A stretch of DNA of 36,628 nt from an uncultured Lachnospira sp. (GTDB taxonomy: Bacteria > Bacillota > Clostridia > Lachnospirales > Lachnospiraceae), in assembly GCA_946186125.1 (NCBI GenBank), contig CAMHLZ010000037.1:1-36628 (forward strand), read 5' to 3'. Both the position numbers and the translations under genes were made by a program. The notes beneath the pieces were generated by a model. That model was not told the DNA's origin, made no database searches, and saw nothing but the letters and a program-made list of their open reading frames with translations. Position 1 is the stretch's first letter, and each line of letters starts with the position of its first letter. Below, one piece after another: positions 16,385-24,377 of the stretch.

Positions 16385-17596
16385 CTACATATTTGGCCTA
16401 CAAACCATGCAGGCATTCTTTGTTCTAAGTTTCTGATAGACCACTCCATACTTTGTACTAAGTGCCTCTACCGCCTTTCCATCACCGACATAAATCGCAA
16501 CATGATAAATCCCCATGTATCTTCCATTTGCCTCTCCACCATAATAGATAAGGTCTCCAGGCTTTAGATCCGAAGTACTTAGCTTTTTACTATGTGCCTC
16601 AAGCATCCTTGCCCCTTCTGCGGCTGTCGGAGGATAATTTGTTCCATAACTAATATCTACACCTGCATTCTCCCAAGAATAATAAGCAAGCGAACTACAA
16701 TCATACGCCTTACCGCTGGTGCGATAATCCTGACTGTATGGGTATCCTACTTTCGACAGAGCATACCGTATAACCTTTTCCTGTGTTTCATCGGCACCGG
16801 AAGCAGCCACAATCTCATCAATCTCTCCATCCGAAAATGAAGTATTTCTAAGTCCTCCACCATCTCCGGTAAACATGGCCACAAATCCACTTAGTGCTTC
16901 TCCCACCTCTGCGATTGGCTGCAATACGCTAAACAGCAACGCAATAATGATAAAAACCACCGCTGCAATCGACGTAAAGATAAGGATATATGGTGCAATC
17001 AATGCTGCTAGTTTTGCCAGCCACTTTTTCACATATGTCATGGGATTGATGACTGTGGTAAAGGTCTTTACCAAACCGCTATTTCCATCCCTCAAGGCAT
17101 CCCCTGTCACTTTTTCAGAAACAAGATCATTTGACATATCCGCCTTTGCCTTAAAAAGATTTGCTACCGCTGTCTTTGTTGCAGCCGCCTTCGTCTCTTT
17201 AGACTTAGCTTTCTTTGCCGATCTTTCTGATGAAGATACTTCCTTGGGTTTACTTTGCGATGCTTTCACATCACTACCGGACCTTTCATCCGTAAACTTA
17301 TCCATCTTGGAAGATACTGCCTTTATTTCTGTCTTACCTTCTGCTACATGTCCGGTCTCGGACTTAGTGTTATCTCCTTTAATGGAATCTAGGATTCTCT
17401 TTTGTTCCTTGACCTTCACCTTACTTTTATCCGCTGAAAAACGGACAATCTTTTCTGCTGTCCTATCCATGGAGGCAGAAGCAGCCTCTTCCTTTTCCGG
17501 AGAAAAAATAGCTGCTTCCTCTGAAATAAACTGCCTCATGGAGTCCGCAAAGTTATTCTTTTTTGCAAAGACAGCTCCTGATGCATTAAACTCCAT
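16385..17596 (-). CDS. NlpC/P60 peptidoglycan hydrolase of the transfer channel
   Basis: This 403-aa protein has a long charged cytoplasmic N-terminus (about 195 residues, Lys/Ser/Ala-rich), a single membrane helix (about residues 205-232), and an extracellular NlpC/P60 domain. The catalytic Cys is in YDCSSLAYY (about C300) and the catalytic His in YHVAIYVGDG (about H365). It opens the wall for T4SS assembly, like CwlT/Orf14. Unlike many such proteins it has no lysozyme-like domain, and its N-terminal 195 residues are unusually long. The ATG at 17596 has GGAGG 5 nt upstream and overlaps the VirB4 stop. Confidence 0.88.
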   Translation of the reverse strand: MEFNASGAVFAKKNNFADSMRQFISEEAAIFSPEKEEAASASMDRTAEKIVRFSADKSKVKVKEQKRILDSIKGDNTKSETGHVAEGKTEIKAVSSKMDKFTDERSGSDVKASQSKPKEVSSSERSAKKAKSKETKAAATKTAVANLFKAKADMSNDLVSEKVTGDALRDGNSGLVKTFTTVINPMTYVKKWLAKLAALIAPYILIFTSIAAVVFIIIALLFSVLQPIAEVGEALSGFVAMFTGDGGGLRNTSFSDGEIDEIVAASGADETQEKVIRYALSKVGYPYSQDYRTSGKAYDCSSLAYYSWENAGVDISYGTNYPPTAAEGARMLEAHSKKLSTSDLKPGDLIYYGGEANGRYMGIYHVAIYVGDGKAVEALSTKYGVVYQKLRTKNACMVCRPNM

Positions 17597-20078
17597 AGCC
17601 ACCTCCATCTGTATTCACAATCCGATAGATCTCACTATCCGTGCTCATCTTCATATCAAATGGTACTGTCACCGCTCCCATACGAAGAAGCCCGGTTCCT
17701 GAATCCGCATTGTCAACGAAATTAAACATTGCCGGACTGATGCTTGGCAGAAACTCCATCAGCTTATTCTTATCAAGGGTAGACTGGCTAAGCAGTGCAA
17801 AATACTCCGTGTTTGAAAGAATCGCCTGAAGCTTGCCACCGTTCTCGTTATTAAGAAGATCCGACATGTTCTGAGTAATACCGTTTAAGATACCACTCAT
17901 CTTTCGGATTTCCTTCCAAAGCTTAAGCACAAAATTTGCCACCTGTTCGACCGCCAAAAGCTCATGGAACTCATCAATATAAAGATGTGTCCATCTGCCC
18001 TTTGTGGCATTTGCCTTAATGGAGCTTCTTACGGTCTCCATCATGATGAGCATGGATGTTACGCGAAGGTTATCCTTAAGCCCTGACAGATCAAAGACGA
18101 TAAAACGGTTACGTAAATCAACGTTCGTTCTGTGATTAAACAGGTTAAGCGAACCGTTTACGAAGATCTCCATAGCAGATGCCAAATGGTCCCCAAGATC
18201 ATTTCCATAATCCTTAAGTCCCTGATATACATCCTGCAATGTCGGAGAATATGCCTTTATCTGCTCTTCGTTTGATAATGTGGTCGTATCCAGTACCCCC
18301 TTGGTATCAGCCCTAAGATATGCCGGGATCTCATATTCTCCCTGGCTCTCTTCGATACCGTTAAGTCTCTTTCTCATCGCGTAATTTTCGGAATACACCT
18401 TATCAATCACCTTGTCGATGATGCCCTGCTCCTCCGGCAGGATATCCCTGCGAAGACAAGAAGATAACAGCGTCAATATGAAATCCGCTTTCTCGGCAAC
18501 TATCTCCTGAAGTCTTCCGTAATCAACGCCTTCAAAATCCACATCCATGGGATTAAGGTAGTATTCCTTCGTACTATCAAAGGAAATCACTGTACCATCC
18601 ACTTCCGCTGCAAGGCTTCCATATTCCGACTGCGGATCAATAATGATAATTTGATCTCCTACATAATTTACAAAAGTACTGATGATCTCCGACTTGGAAA
18701 ATACCGACTTACCGGAACCTGACTGACCTAAAATCAGGCCATTATGGTTCTTAAGAAGCTTCTTATCAGCAAAAATCACGTTCTGTGAAAGCTGGTTGAT
18801 ACCGTAATAAATGCCGTTTGCATCATTAAGCTCCTGCGTTTTAAACGGCATCAGCATCGCAAGACAGGAACTAGAAAGATTAACTACCCTCTTAAATTCC
18901 TGTATACCAAGCGGTAACACCGTATTAAGTGCTTCCCTCTGCTTTCCGAAGCAGGTCTTAAGTTTTACGGATTTTAATGACGCTGCATTCATCAGCTTCT
19001 CTTCGATCTGCGTAAGCTCCTCTTCATCCTTCGTCTGAATGAAGATCAGCATAGTACTGTTGAAATAATGGTCATCGTCCGTATCAAGCTTCTTTGAAAA
19101 TGCATCCAGCTTATCCTTTTCGTTCAGCAGCTTTGCCGAAGCATCTGCCAGATAATCGTTGTTATTACGATTTCTCTGCTTCTCATTTTCAATCTTCATA
19201 CCAACAGCCATGTACTTCCTTGCTATCTCCTGCTTAAAGCCTGAAATATCAAGAAGTTCATTTGCCACCGTTACAAAGCTGGTACAGTTCATCTTGGTAA
19301 GAGCGGATATGATATCGCTCTCCAAGCTCTTCGGGTATTCATCTACAAAGTAAATGCGTCCCACCTGACCATTAATGGTAAAACCTTCATTTTCAAAACA
19401 AATGGATGCCGGACAAATAATATTCATCCAGTCATGCCTGCTCCTAAGTTCTCTTTCAAAGCTGAACTGATAATGATGATCAATTCCTGCATGCATCAGG
19501 TTGAATAAAAGCTGCATTCTTTCATCAATTCCCACGCTTCGCATCACAGATCCCTGAATGCCATTCACACCGATTCCAATGAATGCAGAACGGATTGCAC
19601 TTTCCATGGATGAAAACGTGCTCTTTGCATCAGCCATATCTTCCGCTTTTATGGTGAGCGTCAGATAGATTGTCTGATACAAACCCTGCTTGGCATCACT
19701 TACCTTATCCGCAATTATCTTGTTGTATGATTTTCTAAGCGGATCGTATTTATCGCCCTTCATAGGATAAAGAACCTTCTCATGAAATGCTCGCTCGTCC
19801 ACATGCTCATTGGCTACCGTGTAAGAAAATCTGCACGGTATCGCCTTTAATACCTTGGAAAAATTGATGATAATACTCTTCTGCTCTTCATCCGTAACGC
19901 CTGCAAAGTTGATATCGCTTAACGCATAAAGCTTGGAATATCTTTTTCCCGGAAGTTCAAAGATACCGGAATCATCAATGCTTACCACAGATAAAACATC
20001 CTGTACCGATGTAAGCTCTGCTACTCTCGGTGCATCATTCTGCTTCGTCTGTTCGTATTTCGACTTTGGCATCTCCAT
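17586..20078 (-). CDS. virB4: VirB4/TraE-type T4SS ATPase
   Basis: This 830-aa protein has an N-terminal VirB4 domain (VSIDDSGIFELPGKRYSKLY near residues 30-50) and a C-terminal RecA-like ATPase domain with Walker A GQSGSGKS near residue 449 and Walker B HLYIDEFHELL near residue 702, followed by the sensor GITQNMSDLL. It energises assembly and substrate transfer through the T4SS. The ATG at 20078 is chosen because GGGAGG is 8 nt upstream; an ATG at 20087 would overlap that site. It overlaps the N-terminal paralogue upstream. Confidence 0.93.
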   Translation of the reverse strand: MEMPKSKYEQTKQNDAPRVAELTSVQDVLSVVSIDDSGIFELPGKRYSKLYALSDINFAGVTDEEQKSIIINFSKVLKAIPCRFSYTVANEHVDERAFHEKVLYPMKGDKYDPLRKSYNKIIADKVSDAKQGLYQTIYLTLTIKAEDMADAKSTFSSMESAIRSAFIGIGVNGIQGSVMRSVGIDERMQLLFNLMHAGIDHHYQFSFERELRSRHDWMNIICPASICFENEGFTINGQVGRIYFVDEYPKSLESDIISALTKMNCTSFVTVANELLDISGFKQEIARKYMAVGMKIENEKQRNRNNNDYLADASAKLLNEKDKLDAFSKKLDTDDDHYFNSTMLIFIQTKDEEELTQIEEKLMNAASLKSVKLKTCFGKQREALNTVLPLGIQEFKRVVNLSSSCLAMLMPFKTQELNDANGIYYGINQLSQNVIFADKKLLKNHNGLILGQSGSGKSVFSKSEIISTFVNYVGDQIIIIDPQSEYGSLAAEVDGTVISFDSTKEYYLNPMDVDFEGVDYGRLQEIVAEKADFILTLLSSCLRRDILPEEQGIIDKVIDKVYSENYAMRKRLNGIEESQGEYEIPAYLRADTKGVLDTTTLSNEEQIKAYSPTLQDVYQGLKDYGNDLGDHLASAMEIFVNGSLNLFNHRTNVDLRNRFIVFDLSGLKDNLRVTSMLIMMETVRSSIKANATKGRWTHLYIDEFHELLAVEQVANFVLKLWKEIRKMSGILNGITQNMSDLLNNENGGKLQAILSNTEYFALLSQSTLDKNKLMEFLPSISPAMFNFVDNADSGTGLLRMGAVTVPFDMKMSTDSEIYRIVNTDGGGYGV

Positions 20079-21051
20079 CCGCATCACCTCCCATTAATTT
20101 CTTTGCTACATCTGTCTTTACATTTCGCATCAAAGTCTCATCTATAAGACCAAGACTAAGTGCGCTTTCTGATACTCTTTTCTGATTATGAAAACTCGGA
20201 GCTATCACAACCCCGTATTTTAAGAAGACCGAGATCAACGTTTCCTCCACAATCTGCCTTGCATCTTTTGAATCACACAAGATCGTGATTGATAAGGATA
20301 GATTGATATAGTCCTCAGATTCATTTACAGAAAGTCTTCGGTTATACTTCTTCTCCAGCTCACGTTTGAAGTTAAGCTTCTCTTCTTCTGGTAAAATATT
20401 TAGATCAAGGTTTACATACATCGGACATCCAAGATTTCTGATATGTGAAAACATTCCTTCTTCCATATCATCCGGGTATGCCAAGGCCGTAAAACTCTCT
20501 CCAAATAATCTTCCTGCGTTAAAGCCTGCTGTCTCTTCCGTACTGTCAAAAAAGCATTCTTTCTTCCAGTCCTTCTTACCACGTACAAATGATGCGTAAG
20601 AAAACCGGAGATCCTGATAAAAATTAACTGCAACGAGGTTCATGACTTCATCCACGCTAAGTGCATGCATCTGACACGCCTCCTGCAATATGCCTTCATC
20701 TTCTGTCATCTTCCGGCGTACATCCTCATAAATTTCTCCTTCTTCCATAAGTGACAAATGGCAGGTTTCCCTGCCACTTTCACTTAGGGCAAAGGTGATG
20801 CGGATCCGCCCGGAAAGACCTTTTGCCGCATCTATCAAACTTTTCCCTGCTCCGTCAACTTCAAATACCTTAAGCCATCTATCACCCCCGAAGCGGAAAA
20901 CTCCGCTTGGGTCAAACGAGATGAGGTCTAAACTTTCTCGGGTTTTTCCACCCGTGGGGATGAGCATTTTGTTTGCAAGTTCGATACGGCGTTTTCTTTC
21001 TTTTTCCAATCGCCTTTCTTCTCTAGCGATGGCTCTTTCACCTTTGTTCAT
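20035..21051 (-). CDS. VirB4 N-terminal-domain paralogue lacking the ATPase
   Basis: This 338-aa protein starts with a charged helix (about residues 1-30). It then matches the N-terminal domain of the adjacent VirB4: LDLISFDPSGVFRFGGDRWLKVFEV here, against VLSVVSIDDSGIFELPGKRYSKLYAL there. No Walker A or B motif follows, so it cannot hydrolyse ATP by itself. It is probably a non-catalytic partner of VirB4 that arose by partial duplication. It overlaps VirB4 by 44 nt, indicating coupled synthesis in near-equal amounts. Start ATG at 21051, AAGGAGG 4 nt upstream. Confidence 0.75.
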   Translation of the reverse strand: MNKGERAIAREERRLEKERKRRIELANKMLIPTGGKTRESLDLISFDPSGVFRFGGDRWLKVFEVDGAGKSLIDAAKGLSGRIRITFALSESGRETCHLSLMEEGEIYEDVRRKMTEDEGILQEACQMHALSVDEVMNLVAVNFYQDLRFSYASFVRGKKDWKKECFFDSTEETAGFNAGRLFGESFTALAYPDDMEEGMFSHIRNLGCPMYVNLDLNILPEEEKLNFKRELEKKYNRRLSVNESEDYINLSLSITILCDSKDARQIVEETLISVFLKYGVVIAPSFHNQKRVSESALSLGLIDETLMRNVKTDVAKKLMGGDADGDAKVEIRTDEAE

Positions 21052-21060
21052 ACGCCCTCC

Positions 21061-21282
21061 TTATGAATGATTGAACCAGTTGTTGATCAGGTTCGTGAGC
21101 TTGTTCTGAAAGTTCGGAAGCAGTGTTCCTGTTGCGAAGATGTAAAGAAGTCCTGCAATTCCGGCTGCCACTGCGATGATGATAAACATTACAATGAGCT
21201 GGTCACTTGCTTCTTTTTTCTCCATGAGTGTCATCTTTGCCTTCAGAATAGCCATGTCGATTGCTGAAACGATTTTGTTCAT
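21061..21282 (-). CDS. Small pilin-like membrane protein (73 aa)
   Basis: This protein has a basic N-terminus (about 25 residues, AKMTLMEKKEASDQ), one membrane helix (LIVMFIIIAVAAGIAGLLYIF) and a short C-terminal tail (LPNFQNKLTNLINNWF). The layout is that of Flp-type pilins and of DUF6133-type proteins in Firmicutes transfer clusters. The ATG at 21282 has GGAG 10 nt upstream; a TTG at 21288 is less likely. It leads unit B, right after the 33-bp element and its leader hairpin, and precedes the VirB4 genes. It could be the major pilin, but the Glu at +5 is absent, so this is not certain. Confidence 0.6.
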   Translation of the reverse strand: MNKIVSAIDMAILKAKMTLMEKKEASDQLIVMFIIIAVAAGIAGLLYIFATGTLLPNFQNKLTNLINNWFNHS

Positions 21283-21346
21283 GAACAACTTTCTCCTTTC
21301 CTAGTATTTTTGAAGGTGTAGCTACATCTCTCCTGCGCCTTCACAA

Positions 21347-21379
21347 TACATTTGGGTTGAAAAATCGCTCATTACTAAA
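21347..21379 (-). promoter_or_regulatory. 33-bp conserved element, copy B
   Basis: It differs from copies A and C at two positions within the 33 bp. It shares a further CCTTCACAA extension with copy A on the start-codon side. It follows an intrinsic terminator (21386-21424) by 6 bp, so a promoter must lie here or very close to give expression of the downstream operon. Confidence 0.82.
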
Positions 21380-21385
21380 TCAAAC

Positions 21386-21424
21386 AAAAAAATCTCCGGA
21401 AATTTTTTAGGTTTCCGAAGATTT
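21386..21424 (-). terminator. Intrinsic terminator at the end of unit C
   Basis: On the minus strand, AAATCT-CGGAAA type arms (21390-21402 and 21412-21424) form a 12-bp stem with one mismatch and a 9-nt loop, followed by seven T. It stands between the 122-aa gene and copy B of the 33-bp element. The opposite side is also T-rich, so it may act in both directions. Confidence 0.85.
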
Positions 21425-21547
21425 CTTATCTTTTTTCGTTATGAAATTGTAACTTAGATGGTTTTTAGCTAAAAGATTGGTCTTTTATTCATGGTACCAT
21501 TCCTACCCCCTAGCCCCCTTCCCATCTCCCAGGGGGAACTCTGTAAA
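21425..21547. other. Short non-coding gap after unit C
   Basis: This 120-bp gap holds a CCCCCTAGCCCCC-type C-rich stretch and AGGGGG (about 21506-21536), but no gene. Confidence 0.4.
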
Positions 21548-21916
21548 TCATCTGTGATGCCTTGGCCTTATAGCACTAGCTTCTTCCTGTGCCGGTATCT
21601 CTCCAACCACTTCAATATCTGGTATCTTTTCCCGTAACTCTTTTACCAGGCTTAAAGCTTCCTGATTTGTAGTGATATCAGAATAGTACCTAAGCATTTC
21701 CAAATCCATTGTTTTCCCTACAACAGCTTCAAATTCTGTAGCTTCCCATCCTTCTCCCACAACAATAGCTATAGATTTAATACCATTCATTCTAGAAGGC
21801 GGAATACTATTCCAAACTCTTATTGCTTCATCCACAGACTTGATACCTTCATGTACTTCGCCCATAGAATGAAACTCACTGCATTCATATACCGAAAGTG
21901 TAACTAAATCACTCAT
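21548..21916 (-). CDS. Small soluble protein resembling LPD-type domains
   Basis: This 122-aa protein has the pattern VYECSEFHSMGEVH...EAIRVWNSIPPSRMNGIKSI, which resembles domains (LPD-type, possibly LPD25) found in large polyvalent proteins of conjugative elements and phages. I have not verified the exact family. Those domains ride in conjugated multi-domain proteins and may act in the recipient. Here it is single-domain, with no signal peptide. It is the last gene of unit C, 15 nt after the secreted protein. ATG at 21916, AAGGAGG 5 nt upstream. Confidence 0.55.
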   Translation of the reverse strand: MSDLVTLSVYECSEFHSMGEVHEGIKSVDEAIRVWNSIPPSRMNGIKSIAIVVGEGWEATEFEAVVGKTMDLEMLRYYSDITTNQEALSLVKELREKIPDIEVVGEIPAQEEASAIRPRHHR

Positions 21917-21931
21917 AAAAAGCCTCCTTTC

Positions 21932-23620
21932 CTAATTATAACTGCTTCGATCTATGCTGGTATGAAACCAAGTAAGCAAACTATACTGGCTCGTCAGCTT
22001 CTTTCGTGTGATATTACCTGCAAAGTCAGTAACAATAATCTCATAATAGCTTGCTGTTCTCTCACTACGCTGAATCTCATAATAAATATTGAATGCACTG
22101 TGAGTATTGCTATATCCGAACGTTGCTCTTGTCTGATCTGACCATATTGCCTCCCTGCTTCTTCCAGTTACACGATATAGAATCACACTCTTAAGACCGG
22201 AACTTACATTAGGAGTATTTACACTTCGCCAAGTTTCATCATCAATATGCTGATTGATAATGTTATCCTGACAATACCCGGATACATAGGTACCGTCTGG
22301 CAACACATATGTAATCTCCGTTCCATCTATCCCCGGCTTTGTAATATCATACTTTGTCGTTACTGATGCAGAGGATGTATGACCCACGTTATCGGTAGCA
22401 ACGATCCTCCAAGTATGGATACCCTCGTATCTTGGTTCCAGCGTATATACCGCTGAACGAATGCCATCTGCCACGCATCTTCCCGAATCATCAAATATCT
22501 CAACACTTGAAAGATCGGAACCGGTATAGGTTGTACCATACAGATAATCTGTCGCACTGACATTGATTACCGGAGCGATATTCGTCCACTCCGTATTGGT
22601 ATTCTCCATTCCATAAAGCACTGGGTTACTGTGATCCAGATAAATGGTGTCAGATGTACGTGTAGCGGAATTTCCAGCCTTATCCGTTACCGTCAGGCGA
22701 TACTTAAATACACCTTCACTTGTTTCTGACAATGTCTTTGATATCACGGATGTAGTGCCACCATACGACCATGTTCTTACCGTGTTCCAGCTTCGCGTCA
22801 CATAAGAATATCGCTCCAGCACAATGGACGTGATACCACTTCCTTCATCCTGTACAGTAAAGCCTATCGTACCGTTACCTGCACTCCAGTAATTTGGAAT
22901 AGCATAAAAATCTGCAAGGCTAGGAGCTGTCTCATCTTTCCAGTGCGCCTTCATAGTAACTACACCGCCATCCTGATCATGGGTATAGCTGCCACCGGGA
23001 TTATAATGTCCACCGATACTTGCTACCCAATACTTAAAAGTCCATCCTGTTCGAGTAGGTTTCTTGGTTCTTAAAGTAAGGGTAATTCCCTCCTGCTTAG
23101 TCTGATCCGAAGGTGCTCCGGTACCACCGTTAGCATCATAGTGAACCGTATGTTTCTTTGGTCTGATCTTTACTGCATCAATATAAGTAAGATAGCCTCC
23201 GGTTCTTCGCCAGATTCCATTTCCGCCATCGTAATAACCAAGATTATTAAGTTTTGCCTTCACATCACTTATAGAAAGATTGTATCCGCCTGCTGAATTC
23301 ATAGCAGAAATTGCACTTTCCAAAGATGAACCAAGCCTTGGATTACTTGACGGAATGTAGGTACTGTCAGATGCACTGCCAAACGTATGGCTGGTACTGT
23401 TTCCAAAATCATTAATCGGGCGAAGACAATTAACCGTCAGCACAATCGCATCTTTGCCGGAATCATAGGAATAGTAAAAAGTATATACATTGGTTCCGCT
23501 TCCTCCACCATCCGTACCACCGGTATCTCCTACATCATCTGCAAATGCTGTGGTTGAAAAGGATAACATCATTCCTACCACCAGCATTAAGGTACACACT
23601 ATTCTTTTCATCCACCGCAT
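21932..23620 (-). CDS. Secreted InlB-repeat/Ig-like protein (adhesin candidate)
   Basis: This 562-aa protein starts with a signal peptide (MKRIVCTLMLVVGMMLS, cleavage near AFA-DD, residues 26-28), then a Gly/Thr-rich linker and a domain with YDANGGTGAPSDQTK and GWTFKYW, the signature of InlB B-repeats. Two or more Ig/Big-like beta modules follow (LTVTDKAGNSATRTSDTIYLDHS and IVATDNVGHTSS). No LPXTG sorting signal or C-terminal anchor is visible, so it is likely secreted or held by another protein, for example a pilus. It lies among filament genes and is a candidate tip or target-cell adhesin. ATG at 23620, GGAGG 6 nt upstream. Confidence 0.75.
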   Translation of the reverse strand: MRWMKRIVCTLMLVVGMMLSFSTTAFADDVGDTGGTDGGGSGTNVYTFYYSYDSGKDAIVLTVNCLRPINDFGNSTSHTFGSASDSTYIPSSNPRLGSSLESAISAMNSAGGYNLSISDVKAKLNNLGYYDGGNGIWRRTGGYLTYIDAVKIRPKKHTVHYDANGGTGAPSDQTKQEGITLTLRTKKPTRTGWTFKYWVASIGGHYNPGGSYTHDQDGGVVTMKAHWKDETAPSLADFYAIPNYWSAGNGTIGFTVQDEGSGITSIVLERYSYVTRSWNTVRTWSYGGTTSVISKTLSETSEGVFKYRLTVTDKAGNSATRTSDTIYLDHSNPVLYGMENTNTEWTNIAPVINVSATDYLYGTTYTGSDLSSVEIFDDSGRCVADGIRSAVYTLEPRYEGIHTWRIVATDNVGHTSSASVTTKYDITKPGIDGTEITYVLPDGTYVSGYCQDNIINQHIDDETWRSVNTPNVSSGLKSVILYRVTGRSREAIWSDQTRATFGYSNTHSAFNIYYEIQRSERTASYYEIIVTDFAGNITRKKLTSQYSLLTWFHTSIDRSSYN

Positions 23621-23621
23621 C

Positions 23622-24377
23622 TTAGCCCTCCTTTCCGCTAACTATAGAAACCGATAAATACAGGCTCTTTGTGATTACCTGCTCGTGATATTTATAGCTT
23701 ACTGTCGCTGAAAAATACTCCGGCATCTTATCGTCTGCCGTAAGCTGATAACAAACCTTGCTATCCAAGATCGCATCGTAGGTTTCGTCCCATAAGAGTT
23801 TATCTATTACTTCATTTTTGCCATTATAGACATAGAGGTTTTGACCGGTAAGATCATGGCTTTCTTCGTCAAATGTCACGTCATTAAAATCTGTAGAGAA
23901 TCCACACTGCTTAATCAGCTCCTCATATAACTTCCATCCATCAAGTCCGATATAGGACATGTCGAAGGCTTCACGAAACGAAATCTCTGTACCATCTCCA
24001 ATCTCGCCATCACTATTTGCAAGTGCTTCATGGTAATCCTTTGTCACATCGGTTTTATCCGTGAAGTTCACCTCAGAGACAGTATATCTGTCATACACTG
24101 TTTCAAATTCGCCATTTCCTTCAATCGTAGTTCTCTCCACAAGCTCTACTACGGCATCCTCGGCACCTGCATAGTTTTCCTTTACCTCTTCGGAAATAAT
24201 ATCTTCCGGCTCCTTGGTACTTTCTTCGTTAACGTCTTCACTGGCAGCCGTAATCTCTTCCTTCGGCACTTTCTCTTCCGTGTACTTGTCCAAAAAACAC
24301 AATCTGATAATGAGTGCTGCTGCTATGGTTACTGCAAAAACTATGGCTATCATAATAATCAATGAGTTATTCTTCAT
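23622..24377 (-). CDS. Membrane-anchored extracellular protein (251 aa)
   Basis: The protein has a single N-terminal membrane helix (about residues 6-28), a Glu-rich linker (about 30-65), and an extracellular beta-rich domain ending in ATVSYKYHEQVITKSLYLSVSIVSG. No family is recognised. It is next to the secreted InlB-type protein (stop and start almost touching) and the two are probably co-assembled, the 251-aa protein perhaps anchoring the other. The ATG at 24377 has AGGAGG 8 nt upstream. Confidence 0.6.
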   Translation of the reverse strand: MKNNSLIIMIAIVFAVTIAAALIIRLCFLDKYTEEKVPKEEITAASEDVNEESTKEPEDIISEEVKENYAGAEDAVVELVERTTIEGNGEFETVYDRYTVSEVNFTDKTDVTKDYHEALANSDGEIGDGTEISFREAFDMSYIGLDGWKLYEELIKQCGFSTDFNDVTFDEESHDLTGQNLYVYNGKNEVIDKLLWDETYDAILDSKVCYQLTADDKMPEYFSATVSYKYHEQVITKSLYLSVSIVSGKEG

